Assembly: GCF_023277745.1 (NCBI RefSeq)
Contig: NZ_CP086322.1
Coordinates: forward strand, 8,618,001 to 8,682,000
Reading direction: 5' to 3'
DNA: 64,000 nucleotides
DNA from: Streptomyces halobius
GTDB lineage: Bacteria; Actinomycetota; Actinomycetes; Streptomycetales; Streptomycetaceae
Below the pieces are notes generated by a model. That model was not told where the DNA came from. It did not search any database and saw only the letters and a list, made by a program, of their open reading frames with translations. How positions within the stretch are numbered: the stretch's first letter is position 1; every line of letters starts with the position of its first letter. Positions 42,972-51,891 of the stretch are shown piece after piece. A program made the position numbers and the translations under genes.

Positions 42972-43062
42972 GCAGCGCCCTGGATGCTGTGATGTACCCG
43001 TCGATGGCGCTGCGGATTCCGTGGCGCCTTTTTCATGCTGGAACGCAAAGGGGCGGGAATCT

Positions 43063-44571
43063 GTGCTGAAGAGGGTGTTCGTGGCTCCAGATGCCGGGCG
43101 ACTGCGGCTGCGCGGTGCCGTTCGGGCCGTCCTCGGCGTCGGCCTGGCGGTGGCAGTCTGTGGCCTTGCCGGGCATTCGCTCGTCGCGGCTATCACCGGT
43201 GGACTCGCCGCACTCCTCGCCCTCTTCACTGTCACCGACCCGACGGTCCGTGGGCAGGTGATCAGCACCGTGCTGCTGCCCACGATCGGATTCCCGGTGC
43301 TCGCCCTCGCGGCGGTGTTGCACGACGTACCCGGGGCGCGGGACGTGGCGTTCATCGCCATTGTGGGGGCAGGCGTGTACGCGCGCCGCTGGGGCCCGCG
43401 CGGTCACGCACTCGGTGTATTCGCGTTTATGACCTTCTTCGCCACGCAATTCCTGCACACGGTGCCGGCCCAGCTGCCCGAGCTGTACACCGCCATGCTC
43501 CTGTCCTTGCTCGCCTCCTCCGCCGTGCGCTTCGGCCTCTGGTGCTACGAGCGGCGGCTGCCCCCGGCCGTGGTGCCCACCCCGCCGGGCGGCACGGGCC
43601 TTGCCCGTGCGACCACCCGCCAGGCCGTCCAGGCGATGGCCGGCGGTGCCTTCGCCCTGCTGGCGGGGCAGCTGCTGTCCGAGCAGCGCTGGTACTGGGC
43701 CGTGGGCGCCACGTGGTGGGTCTTCGTGAACACGGCCTCGCGAGGCGAGACCCTCGTGCGCAGCTTCCGCCGGGTCCTCGGGACGGTGATCGGGATCGCA
43801 GTCGGAATGGTTGTTGCTGTCCCGCTGCAAGGAGCGGCGCTGCCCAGTGCAGTCCTCGTCGCGGTGTGTGTCTTCGGGATCTTCTACACGGCCGCGGTCT
43901 CGTACACCTGGATGATGCTCTCGGTGACGGTGATGGCGGGGCTGCTCTACGGGCTTCTGGGGGTGCTCGACCCCGGTCTGCTGGCTCTGCGTGTGGCAGA
44001 GACCGGTGTCGGGGTGCTCGGCGCCGTGCTGGCGGTCCTCTTCGTACTGCCCATCACCACCCACGCCACCACCGACGCCTGGATCGAGCGCGCCTTGCGT
44101 TGCGTGCACGCATGCACTGCCGAGGCCGCCGCGCGCCTCGCGGGTGATCAGGCCGCGGACCCCGCTCCACGTGTCGCTGAACTGGAGCTGTTGCTCGGGC
44201 GGGTGCGGCTTTCTCTCGCCCCGCTGGTGCATCCACTGAGCCCGATGCGCGCTCGTAAGGAAAGGGCTCGTCGCGTTCTCGCGCTGCTCGACGACTGCGC
44301 CCGCGAGGTTCGCGGACTGGCCTCCGTCGCTGCAGACCCGGAAGCCTCTCACGACGCCCGCCTGGCTGCCGCCTGCTGGCGTGTGGAGGCTGCGGTGGAA
44401 GGGCTTACGACGGCGGAGAAAGCGTGCGCGCCGTCGGTGGAATCCGCTGCTCTCGTGGCAGGTGCTGCGGCAGAACCAGCGCTCGCCCACTTGCACGGTC
44501 TGGAACGGGCCCTCGCCGAACTCGCTGTACCACTGAGAGGCTCCACCCGTGCGCCCTTGATTGGCGCTTGA
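43063..44571 (+). CDS. FUSC-family (aromatic acid exporter-like) membrane protein
   Basis: A 502-residue protein with two blocks of membrane helices, residues ~15-140 (VLGVGLAVAVCGLAGHSLVA, GGLAALLALFTVTDP) and ~190-340 (AMAGGAFALLAGQLL, YWAVGATWWVFVNTASRGET, LLYGLLGVL), then a cytosolic helical domain. WVFVNTASRGETLVRSFRR with the following GTVIG is the FUSC signature. Such proteins export aromatic acids or other small molecules. GTG 43063 opens LKRVFVAPDAGRLRLRGAV; the longer upstream frame covers the inverted repeats. It may be under Lrp control. Confidence 0.78.
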   Translation: MLKRVFVAPDAGRLRLRGAVRAVLGVGLAVAVCGLAGHSLVAAITGGLAALLALFTVTDPTVRGQVISTVLLPTIGFPVLALAAVLHDVPGARDVAFIAIVGAGVYARRWGPRGHALGVFAFMTFFATQFLHTVPAQLPELYTAMLLSLLASSAVRFGLWCYERRLPPAVVPTPPGGTGLARATTRQAVQAMAGGAFALLAGQLLSEQRWYWAVGATWWVFVNTASRGETLVRSFRRVLGTVIGIAVGMVVAVPLQGAALPSAVLVAVCVFGIFYTAAVSYTWMMLSVTVMAGLLYGLLGVLDPGLLALRVAETGVGVLGAVLAVLFVLPITTHATTDAWIERALRCVHACTAEAAARLAGDQAADPAPRVAELELLLGRVRLSLAPLVHPLSPMRARKERARRVLALLDDCAREVRGLASVAADPEASHDARLAAACWRVEAAVEGLTTAEKACAPSVESAALVAGAAAEPALAHLHGLERALAELAVPLRGSTRAPLIGA

Positions 44572-44765
44572 GTTGCCAGTGTCTCGTGGCTGGTGTCGGC
44601 GCTCCGGGACGGTACGCGCTTACGTCCATGGATCTGGCTATGGATCCGGTTGTTGACTCGGTACACAGCATCAGCGGCATTTTTCTGCGCAGCGCTGCCG
44701 ACTTCATCGTCGGCTGTTAGCGTCGGCCGAGCACCTCAACGGGCAGGCGGGTGAAGGGCGGACCA

Positions 44766-45812
44766 GTGGCCACGACGGACACCCTGCGGGCGTACATCGG
44801 ATCGTTCACCACGGCCGGCGGCCTCGGCATCACCACCGCGGCCGTTGACCCTGGGACCGGCGCACTCACCCCGCGGCACGCCACCGCCGCCGTCCCCAAC
44901 CCCTCCTACCTCGCCACGAGCCCGGACGGCCACCTCCTCTACGCGGTCAGCGAGACCCCGGACGGCGCGGCCGCCGCCTTCACCCTCACCCCGGAGGGGC
45001 CCCGACTTCTCGCCCCCGCGGTCCCCGTAGGCGGCGCCGATCCCACCCACCTCACGCTCACCGGCGGCCACCTCATCACCGCCAACTACAGCTCCGGCAG
45101 CGTCAGTACGCTCCCGGTACGGGCCGACGGCACGCTCGGCGGGCCGGCCATCGTGCTCCCGCACCGCGGCGGCGGCCCGCAGACCGGCCGTCAGGAGGGC
45201 CCGCACGCACACGCCGTGCTGCCCGATCCCGCCGGCCGGCTGCTGCTCAGCGTCGACCTCGGCACGGACTCGGTGCGCGTCTGCGCCCTCGACGCGGCCA
45301 CCGGCGCGCTGACCGTACGCGACGAGGTCCCGCTGCGGCCCGGCAGCGGACCGCGCCATCTCGCCTTCCACCCGCGCGGTGACCGCGCCTACGTCGTCAA
45401 CGAACTCGATCCGACGGTCACGGTCTGCCGCTGGGATGCCGACCAGGGCACGCTCACGCCACTGGGGGAGACCCGTCTGCTCCCCGACGGTGTCCCGTCG
45501 GCCGGTACCTTTCCCTCCGAACTCGTCATCTCTCCAAAAGGTCGGTTCGCCTGGGCCGCCAATCGGGGCCACGACAGCATCTCCGTGCTGTCCCTCGCCG
45601 CGCCGGACGTCCCCGCGACCCTCGTCACGACCGTCTCCTGCGGCGGCCACTGGCCTCGCGACCTGGCACTCCACCCGGACGGCAGGTATCTCTACGCCGC
45701 CAATGAACGCTCCGGCGACGTCACCTGGTTCACCGTCGACCCGGACACGGGTATCCCGGCCCGGACCGGCTCCATCGAGGCACCGGCCGCCTCCTGCGTG
45801 GTGTTCGCCTGA
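44766..45812 (+). CDS. Lactonase-family protein (6-phosphogluconolactonase/cycloisomerase type)
   Basis: A 348-residue seven-bladed propeller. Repeats are visible as YIGSFTTAGGLGITTAAVDP, NPSYLATSPDGHLLYAVSET, ANYSSGSVSTLPVRADGTLG, EGPHAHAVLPDPAGRLL and PRHLAFHPRGDRAYVVNELD. These are the Pgl/YbhE motifs, including the conserved His of EGPHAH. It probably hydrolyses 6-phosphogluconolactone or another lactone in the cytosol. GTG 44766 follows AGGGCGG; a GTG five codons earlier is an alternative. It is convergent with the SnoaL-like remnant. Confidence 0.85.
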   Translation: MATTDTLRAYIGSFTTAGGLGITTAAVDPGTGALTPRHATAAVPNPSYLATSPDGHLLYAVSETPDGAAAAFTLTPEGPRLLAPAVPVGGADPTHLTLTGGHLITANYSSGSVSTLPVRADGTLGGPAIVLPHRGGGPQTGRQEGPHAHAVLPDPAGRLLLSVDLGTDSVRVCALDAATGALTVRDEVPLRPGSGPRHLAFHPRGDRAYVVNELDPTVTVCRWDADQGTLTPLGETRLLPDGVPSAGTFPSELVISPKGRFAWAANRGHDSISVLSLAAPDVPATLVTTVSCGGHWPRDLALHPDGRYLYAANERSGDVTWFTVDPDTGIPARTGSIEAPAASCVVFA

Positions 45813-45819
45813 CCTCGCC

Positions 45820-46150
45820 TGACCACGTCGGTCCGGCCCCGGGCGCTCACCCCTGCGGGAAACCGCCCGCCGAAGTACCCCTCGATCCCGGTGACCCGGC
45901 CGTCCCCTACGCAGAACGCGCCCTTGTCGATGTGGTCGTCCTGTGGACTGGTGAAGACGAAGTCCTCGGCGAGCAGCCGGCCCCTGGCCGCGCGGTCCTG
46001 CGCGAGACAGCTCGCGAAACAGGCGCGGACGGCGTCCGTGTCCGAGGTGTCCGAGGCACCCCACTGGAAACTCGACTGAGAGCCCGGCCGCGAGTCCGAC
46101 TCGGAGCCCGGCCGCGAGTCCGACTCCGGACTCGGATCAGTACCCGGCAT
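45820..46150 (-). pseudogene. SnoaL/NTF2-like protein with an internal deletion
   Basis: GGGAGGAG precedes ATG 46150. After a repetitive head (two SESDSRPGS-like units) come DTDAVRACFASCLAQDRAAR and LLAEDFVFTSPQDDHIDKGA, a clear NTF2-fold start. It then jumps to GDGRVTGIEGYFGGRFP, the family's final strands. About 45 residues in between are missing, without frame change. The stop is also lost: the frame runs into the lactonase gene on the other strand. A shortened product is unlikely to fold. Confidence 0.6.
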
Positions 46151-46544
46151 GGAACTCCTCCCGTAGGCGGCCTCCTCGCGGCCCGAGGAGCCTGCGGTCA
46201 ACACCGGACCCGCACGAACGTAGACCGTGACCGCCGCCCCACCCGTCGGCCGACACGAGAGACGTACGGCAAAGCCGATGACAGGGGCGCTCGCGGACGC
46301 ATGGAGGGCCGGGCACGCCCGCACCTTCCCCGCCACCGCTCCAGGCCGCAGAAGGGCGTCTGCGCTGATCACGCGATATGCATCACGCGACACCCATCAC
46401 CCGACACGCATTCACCCGACACTCGTCACGCATCACACCTCACGCGATACCTACCGGCCCGGCCCGCCCCGCCCGGACAGCGCGAAGGGCCACCCCACAC
46501 GCTCTGTGCGGAGCGGCCCTTCGGAGGTCCGCCGACGGAGTGCC
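46151..46544. other. Gap with degenerate short repeats
   Basis: From 46370 to 46450 the sequence consists of imperfect repeats of ATCACGCGACAC and CACCCGACAC. No gene is supported in the gap. Confidence 0.45.
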
Positions 46545-47495
46545 CTACCGGACCGGCGCGCCCTGCTGCAGGGTGATACCCACCGCGGCCGCGTAGTTCG
46601 ACAGCACCAGCCGACCCACCGCGCCGTACGCGCCGAGCGCCTCCGCCGACGCGCAGCCCGCCTCCGCCGCGGCCGCCCCCACAAGGCCATCGGCGATCTC
46701 CGGGCCGATCAGACACGGGGCCAGCGCCAGCTGCTGCGAGCCGGAGCCGCGCAGCTGCTCGGCGGTGCGGGAGATCGCGCCCTCCTCGTCCAGCGCGGCG
46801 GCCAGCACCGGCACCGCCAGCCGTGCCGAGAGCAGCATGCCGGTGATCCCGGCGGCCTGCACGGCCTCGTCGCCGCCCACGGTGGCGAGGATGATGCCGT
46901 CCGCGGCGGTGGCGACGGTGAACAGCCGCGCCCGGTCGGCGCGCGCCAGACCGGCCTCGGACAGCCGGACGTGCAGGGCCTCCGCGAGCAGCGGGTGCGG
47001 GCCGAGCACATCGGTCAGCTCGGCGCCGGAGCCGCTGTTCATGATGGCCTGGCGTATCCGGCGCTGCAGCGCGCTGTCCGGGCCGGCCAGCAGCGGGACG
47101 ACGACTGCGGCGGGACCGGCCTCCGGGGACTGACCGTCGGCGCCTTCCCGGGCCGTCTGCTCGGCGGCGGCCTGCGCCAGCACGGCCTCCAGGGACGGAA
47201 ACTCGTCGTCACCGCCGTCGACGTAGCCGATCCGGGCGTCGAGGCCCGGCAGCTCGGAGCGGGCGATGCTGGAGACCTCCTCCGCCAGGCTGCGGGAGGC
47301 GGGGGCGGGGGTGCCGGGCACGGCGAGCACCAGGGCGGGTGCGCCCTCGGGGGCGGCGAGCGGTTCCGGCTTGCGGTGGCGGCCGGACTTTCGCGCGCGC
47401 GGCATACGTACAGGCAGGCCGGGTGCGGCTCCAGGGCTCGGGGTTGCGGCGTCAACATGGGGCGAGCCAGGTGCGGGCCCAGTGGGGGAACTCAT
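46545..47495 (-). CDS. Sirohydrochlorin-chelatase-like (CbiX) protein lacking the usual active-site histidines
   Basis: A 316-residue protein with two chelatase-like halves. The basic head (residues 1-50) includes RMPRARKSGRHRKPEP. The core begins PALVLAVPGTPAPASRSLAE, where functional chelatases have a HGS motif after the same strand; here there is no His. The second half has LTDVLGPHPLLAEALHVRLS and GGDEAVQAAGITGMLLSARL. The fold is thus recognisable, but metal insertion is doubtful. Similar proteins are common in Streptomyces. It follows the kinase gene by 93 bases on the same strand. Confidence 0.7.
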   Translation of the reverse strand: MSSPTGPAPGSPHVDAATPSPGAAPGLPVRMPRARKSGRHRKPEPLAAPEGAPALVLAVPGTPAPASRSLAEEVSSIARSELPGLDARIGYVDGGDDEFPSLEAVLAQAAAEQTAREGADGQSPEAGPAAVVVPLLAGPDSALQRRIRQAIMNSGSGAELTDVLGPHPLLAEALHVRLSEAGLARADRARLFTVATAADGIILATVGGDEAVQAAGITGMLLSARLAVPVLAAALDEEGAISRTAEQLRGSGSQQLALAPCLIGPEIADGLVGAAAAEAGCASAEALGAYGAVGRLVLSNYAAAVGITLQQGAPVR

Positions 47496-47588
47496 GGCGC
47501 CGCATGCTAATGCCTCGGACCACCCCGGCGCCGAGGGAGGGCTCGGTCGAGAGGTATCCGTCCCGATTTATCCCGCGCGTCTCGCCGG

Positions 47589-48632
47589 CTAACCCCTTAC
47601 ATGCCGCGTGATCTGCAACAACTTCGGATCGGTGGGCAAAACCAGGCGGTTTCCGGCGAGCGCCGCGGCGATGGTGACAGCCCCGTCGAGGGGGCTTCCC
47701 GCGGCCTCGGTCAGGAGAGCGTCCGGCAGCCGATCGGCAAGCGCTTCGCGCAGCGGAGCCAGCAGCGGTTCGCCGATACGGAACAGGCCGCCGGTGTACG
47801 CCACCGCGCCGCGGGATCCCGGAGGGCAGACCGCTGCGGCGGCGTCGGCGATGTGGCGCGCGGCATCGCACAGGATGCCCGCGGCCACCGGGTCCTCGGA
47901 GGCGCACCGTGCGACTTCCGGGGCGAACGAGGCCAGTGCGGCGGGCCGGTCGGGCCTCGGATAGAGCGCCCCGGGCAGCTCGGTGACCGGCCCGAACATC
48001 GCTTCCGCGCGGGCCAGTAGGGCGGCCGAACCGCCCCGCCGTCCGTCGTACGCGCGCATCGCGGCCTCCAGCCCGGCGCGGCCGATCCAGGCGCCGCTGC
48101 CGCAGTCGCCCAGCAGATGGCCCCAGCCGTCCGCGCGGCGCCAGCCGGCCGCCGGGGTCAGGTCCGTGCCCAGGGCGATCATTCCGGTGCCCGCGGCGAC
48201 GACGGCACCGGGCCGCTGGTCCAGGGCCCCGGCGTACGCGGTGACGGCATCCGCGGCCAGGGCGAGGTGCCGGACCCCGAACGCGGTGGCCAGCGCGGCG
48301 GGTAACCGGGCGCGCAGATCGTCTCCCAGGCTGCCCATCCCGGCGGCGCCCACACAGCAGGCGGCGAATTCGTCCGCGCCGGTCTCGTGCCGCAACTCAT
48401 CGGCGGCAGGCAGGAGTTGGGACAGTAGATGCGCCGCGTCGATACCCGCCGGGCCGGTGTGTACCGGCTCGTCAGAGGCGTACGTGACCGACGGGCCGAC
48501 CCCGTGGCCGTCCGCGCGGGCGACGGCGATCCGCAGCCCGGAGCCGCCGGAGTCCACACCGAGGACATGGCTGCCGCGTCCCACGGGGGCGCCGGCGGCC
48601 CGGTCCGCTGGGGTGACCGGCGGCTCACCCAA
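47589..48632 (-). CDS. N-acetylglucosamine kinase-like protein (BadF/BadG family)
   Basis: A 347-residue ASKHA-fold sugar kinase. Phosphate 1 motif: HVLGVDSGGSGLRIAVARAD; connect and adenosine regions: GAVVAAGTGMIALGTDL and GWGHLLGDCGSGAWIGRAGL, the usual GlcNAc-kinase pattern; then AYTGGLFRIGEPLLAPL. It should phosphorylate N-acetylglucosamine or a similar amino sugar. A TTG start overlaps the previous gene by 8 bases; a GTG at 48581 is an alternative. A chitin-active monooxygenase with a DasR-like site lies further right. Confidence 0.82.
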   Translation of the reverse strand: MGEPPVTPADRAAGAPVGRGSHVLGVDSGGSGLRIAVARADGHGVGPSVTYASDEPVHTGPAGIDAAHLLSQLLPAADELRHETGADEFAACCVGAAGMGSLGDDLRARLPAALATAFGVRHLALAADAVTAYAGALDQRPGAVVAAGTGMIALGTDLTPAAGWRRADGWGHLLGDCGSGAWIGRAGLEAAMRAYDGRRGGSAALLARAEAMFGPVTELPGALYPRPDRPAALASFAPEVARCASEDPVAAGILCDAARHIADAAAAVCPPGSRGAVAYTGGLFRIGEPLLAPLREALADRLPDALLTEAAGSPLDGAVTIAAALAGNRLVLPTDPKLLQITRHVRG

Positions 48633-49689
48633 GGCCGCGGGCGTCCTGCTTGAGGGCGGTGTCGACGGTCAGCGCCGTGGCGACCACCAGGCTCAGCAGC
48701 GGGTCGGGCAACTGGCGGTGGACCTGCAGCACATAGTTGTCCGCGGTGGTGAACATCGTCTTGGCGAGGCCCTCCCAGGTCTTGGTGATCCGGGCGACCT
48801 CGGTGTCGGTGTGGTCCACGATCGCGAAGTTCCACGCGCGCCAGTTCTCGGCCTTGATGGCGCCGACCTGCTGGCCGCTGACCATCATCGCGAAATTGAT
48901 CTTCCCGATGGCGTTCAGCTGCACGATCTCGCCGACCTGCTGGCCGTCCGGACGCTCCACCAGCACCTTGGACTTGATGAGCTTCGCGGGCCGGGTCAGC
49001 AACAGCTGCGTCTGGCCGTGCGCGTCCCGGATCTCCAGCTTGTGGGTCATGTACTGATCCAGGCTGGAGACGACGCGCAACACCTTCTTCGCGGTGCTCT
49101 GGCCGACCTGCACCACCGCGCCGAGGGTGTTTCCGTGCTGGTCGAAAACGGAGTACTCGTTGGTGACCTCGATGAGCTTGGCCTTCTGGTTCACGACCAG
49201 GACCGGCTCGGTGAACAGGGTGCCGCCGCCCGGCCCGGTGGGCGCCACCCCGGCCTGCTGCTGGACCTGCTGCTGGATGCCCGCCGGGTTGCCGCCCGGC
49301 TGCCCCGGCACCTGCTGCTGGGGGTACGGCTGCGGCATTGGCTGGCCGGGCGTCTGCTGCTGGGGGGAGCCGTAGCCCTGCCGGCCCTGCTCCTGCTGGC
49401 CGTACGGCGCGCCGCCCTGCTGCTGCCCCTGCGGCGGGAACTGAGGCGCCTGCTGCGAGGGCGTCTGCTGCTGGAGAGTTTGCTGAGGAGCTTGCAGCGG
49501 GGTCTGCTGCTGTGGCGCCTCGTGTGCGGGGTGTTTGGCCATCTGGGGCGCCCGGCTCTGCGCCGGCGCCGACGACTGCTGGCCCGGGTGGGTGTGCGCG
49601 GTCCACTGGGAGCCGTCCCACCAACGCAGTTGGTGGGGGGTGCCCTGCGGGTCGGCGTACCAGCCCGCAGGGATGTTCGCATTGGTCAT
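48625..49689 (-). CDS. DUF2510/phospholipid-scramblase-like protein with Gln-rich linker
   Basis: A 354-residue protein in three parts: a DUF2510 domain (GWYADPQGTPHQLRWWDGSQ), a long Gln/Pro linker (residues ~38-150, for example QQQTPLQAPQQTLQQQ), and a scramblase/LURP-one-like barrel (LVVNQKAKLIEVTNEYSVFD, VLRVVSSLDQYMTHKLEIRD, GLAKTMFTTADNYVLQVHRQ). In bacteria this type is of unknown role, probably membrane-associated. It starts 22 bases after ung on the same strand and overlaps the kinase gene, so ung to kinase could be one transcript. Confidence 0.8.
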   Translation of the reverse strand: MTNANIPAGWYADPQGTPHQLRWWDGSQWTAHTHPGQQSSAPAQSRAPQMAKHPAHEAPQQQTPLQAPQQTLQQQTPSQQAPQFPPQGQQQGGAPYGQQEQGRQGYGSPQQQTPGQPMPQPYPQQQVPGQPGGNPAGIQQQVQQQAGVAPTGPGGGTLFTEPVLVVNQKAKLIEVTNEYSVFDQHGNTLGAVVQVGQSTAKKVLRVVSSLDQYMTHKLEIRDAHGQTQLLLTRPAKLIKSKVLVERPDGQQVGEIVQLNAIGKINFAMMVSGQQVGAIKAENWRAWNFAIVDHTDTEVARITKTWEGLAKTMFTTADNYVLQVHRQLPDPLLSLVVATALTVDTALKQDARGLG

Positions 49690-49711
49690 GCGGGCACACT
49701 ATCGCCCGGCG

Positions 49712-50389
49712 TCAGGGCAGCCGCCAGTCCACAGGCTGTGCCCCCTGCCGCACCAGCAGCTCGTTCGTCCGGCTGAACGGCCGCGAGCCGAAGAACCCAC
49801 GATCCGCGGACATGGGGGAGGGGTGCGCCGATTCGACGGCCGGAAGATCACTCAGCAACGGCCGCAGATTGCGCGCATCACGCCCCCACAGCACCGACAC
49901 CAGCGGACGGTCACGTGCCACCAGCGCGCGGATGGCCTGCTCGGTCACCTCCTCCCAGCCCTTGCCGCGGTGCGCCGCCGGCTTGCGGGGTGCCGTCGTC
50001 AGCGCCCTGTTCAGCAGCAGTACACCCTGCCGCGTCCACGGCGTGAGGTCGCCGTTGGACGGCCGGGGCATCCCGAGATCGGAGTGCAGCTCGCGGTAGA
50101 TGTTCTCCAGGCTCCCGGGCAGCGGACGCACATCCGGCGCCACGGAGAAGCTCAGTCCGACCGCGTGCCCCGGTGTGGGGTAGGGATCCTGTCCGACGAT
50201 GAGCACCCGCACCTCATCGAAGGGCTGTTGGAAGGCGCGCAGAACGTTGTTGCCGGCCGGCAGATACGTACGCCCCGCGGCGATCTCCGCCCGCAGGAAG
50301 TCGCCCATCGCGGCGATCCGTCCGGCGACGGGCTCAAGTGCCTTGGCCCAGCCCGGTTCGACGATGTCTTGAAGAGGTCGTGCAGCCAC
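49712..50389 (-). CDS. ung: Uracil-DNA glycosylase, family 1
   Basis: A 225-residue repair enzyme that removes uracil from DNA. Motif [21 protein letters not shown] contains the catalytic Asp of [25 protein letters not shown] carries the uracil-binding Asn; motif [20 protein letters not shown] carries the catalytic His. The length is normal. It begins with GTG at 50389. It is intact, in contrast to the broken UdgX gene at 7.2 kb. It is the first gene of a possible four-gene transcript. Confidence 0.95.
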   Translation of the reverse strand: MAARPLQDIVEPGWAKALEPVAGRIAAMGDFLRAEIAAGRTYLPAGNNVLRAFQQPFDEVRVLIVGQDPYPTPGHAVGLSFSVAPDVRPLPGSLENIYRELHSDLGMPRPSNGDLTPWTRQGVLLLNRALTTAPRKPAAHRGKGWEEVTEQAIRALVARDRPLVSVLWGRDARNLRPLLSDLPAVESAHPSPMSADRGFFGSRPFSRTNELLVRQGAQPVDWRLP

Positions 50390-50690
50390 AGGATCACCCT
50401 ACTGGCCGACGGCCGATCCTTTTAATCGATGGCCTGCGATTCTCCTTCCCACGCATCCGGTCATCCGTATCCGGTCATCCTGACGTTGCTCACCTTGCCT
50501 ACATTGCTCGTGTTGCTCACGTTGCGCCGACGGGGACCGCGTCGGTGATTCCGGTGGGATACCGACCCAGTCCCGGACGGAGCCCCCCGGCACGCGTACC
50601 CCGGTAGCCCTCCGACGGAGATCGCAAGGAGCCCCAACCGCGGGGACATGCAGGCGTGTTGTCCGTCCGCCACCGCGCACCCGCGCCCCC
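50390..50690. other. Intergenic gap with TTGCTCAC-like repeats
   Basis: From about 50483 to 50526 the units TTGCTCACC, TTGCCTACA, TTGCTCGTG and TTGCTCACG follow one another. No gene is supported; small ORFs are Arg/Pro rich without ribosome sites. Confidence 0.4.
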
Positions 50691-51776
50691 TCACCCCACG
50701 GCGGCCGCCCGTACGCACAGCACGTCCGGCAGATGGGAGGCGAGCTGCCGCCAGCTGTCGCCGTCGTCCGCGCTGGCGTACAGCTCGCCGTTGCGGTTGC
50801 CGAAATACACCCCCGCGGGGTCGGCGTCGTCGACGCACAGTGCGTCACGGAGCACCGTGCCGTAATGGTCTTCCTGGGGCAGTCCGGCGGTCAGCGCCTC
50901 CCAGCTCCCGCCCGCGTCGGCCGTGCGGTAGACCCGACAGCGGTGGTCGGCCGGCACCCGGTCGATATCGGCGGTGATGGGGAAGACATAGGCGACATCT
51001 CCCCTGCTGGGGTGGGCGGCCGCGGCGAAGCCGAAGTCCGAGGGCAGCCCGCCGCCGATGTCCGCCCATCGGGCGCCCGCGTCATCGCTGCGGTAGACGC
51101 CCCAGTGGTTCTGCAGATACAGCCGGTCGCGGTGCACCGGGTCCTGGGCGATCTTGTGGACACATTGGCCGAATTCGGGCTGCTGGTCCGGGAGGAACAC
51201 CGCCTTCACTCCGGTGTTCGACGGCATCCAGCTGGCGCCGCCGTCGAGGGTGCGGAAGACCCCGGCGGCCGAGACCGCGACGGTCACCGCATCGGCGTCC
51301 CGTGGGTCGGTGATCACCGTGTGGACGGCCAGCCCGCCGCCGCCCGGCACCCATTTCTCCCGCGTGGGATGGTCCCAGAGCGGCCGCACCAGCTCGAACG
51401 TCTCGCCGTTGTCCTCGGACCGGAACAGCCCGCCCGGCTCGGTGCCCGCGTACACCACGTCGGGGGCGGCCGGGCCCGCCGGATGCAGCTGCCAGACCCG
51501 CTCCAGCGAAGTCCCGGTGTACGACGGGTACTTGACCGCGGGCCGGGCCGGCTCGTGCCAGGTTTCGCCCAGGTCGTCGGAGTGGAAAACCGACGGTCCC
51601 CAATGCGAGCTGTCCGCTCCGGCCAGCAGCCGGGGCGTGGCGCGACGGGTGTCGATCCCGAGGGAGTACACCGCCTGCGCGGGGAAATGGGGCCCGCTCA
51701 ACGCCCACTCACCATGCCGCCTTCGGCCGATGAAGAGCCCTTTGCGCGTGCCCACCGCGAGTAGTACGTCTGTCAT
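50691..51776 (-). CDS. BNR/WD40-like propeller protein (sialidase-fold)
   Basis: A 361-residue beta-propeller. Asp-box-like repeats are clear: FHSDDLGETWHEPARP, FRSEDNGETFELVRPL, FRTLDGGASWMPSNTG, YRSDDAGARWADIGGG, YRTADAGGSWEALTAG and YASADDGDSWRQLASH. This is the pattern of exo-alpha-sialidase-type and photosystem-assembly-type propellers. No signal peptide is seen, so it is cytosolic; the catalytic residues of true sialidases are not evident. ATG 51776 is chosen because GGAGGTG lies eight bases upstream; an ATG three codons earlier overlaps that site. Confidence 0.78.
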   Translation of the reverse strand: MTDVLLAVGTRKGLFIGRRRHGEWALSGPHFPAQAVYSLGIDTRRATPRLLAGADSSHWGPSVFHSDDLGETWHEPARPAVKYPSYTGTSLERVWQLHPAGPAAPDVVYAGTEPGGLFRSEDNGETFELVRPLWDHPTREKWVPGGGGLAVHTVITDPRDADAVTVAVSAAGVFRTLDGGASWMPSNTGVKAVFLPDQQPEFGQCVHKIAQDPVHRDRLYLQNHWGVYRSDDAGARWADIGGGLPSDFGFAAAAHPSRGDVAYVFPITADIDRVPADHRCRVYRTADAGGSWEALTAGLPQEDHYGTVLRDALCVDDADPAGVYFGNRNGELYASADDGDSWRQLASHLPDVLCVRAAAVG

Positions 51777-51891
51777 GCCGAACACCTCCGGGACGCCGTT
51801 GTCTCAGGTAGTGGCAAGTCTGCACCCGACCACTGACAACGGCGTTCCCGTGCGGTATCCGCGCAGGTCAGAGGGGAGAAGAGCGGAGCTG

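Noticed and set aside
41555..44496. Long minus-strand frames opposite the CPBP and FUSC genes
   Set aside because: Pro/Arg/Thr-rich, no ribosome sites, and fully antisense to recognisable proteins.
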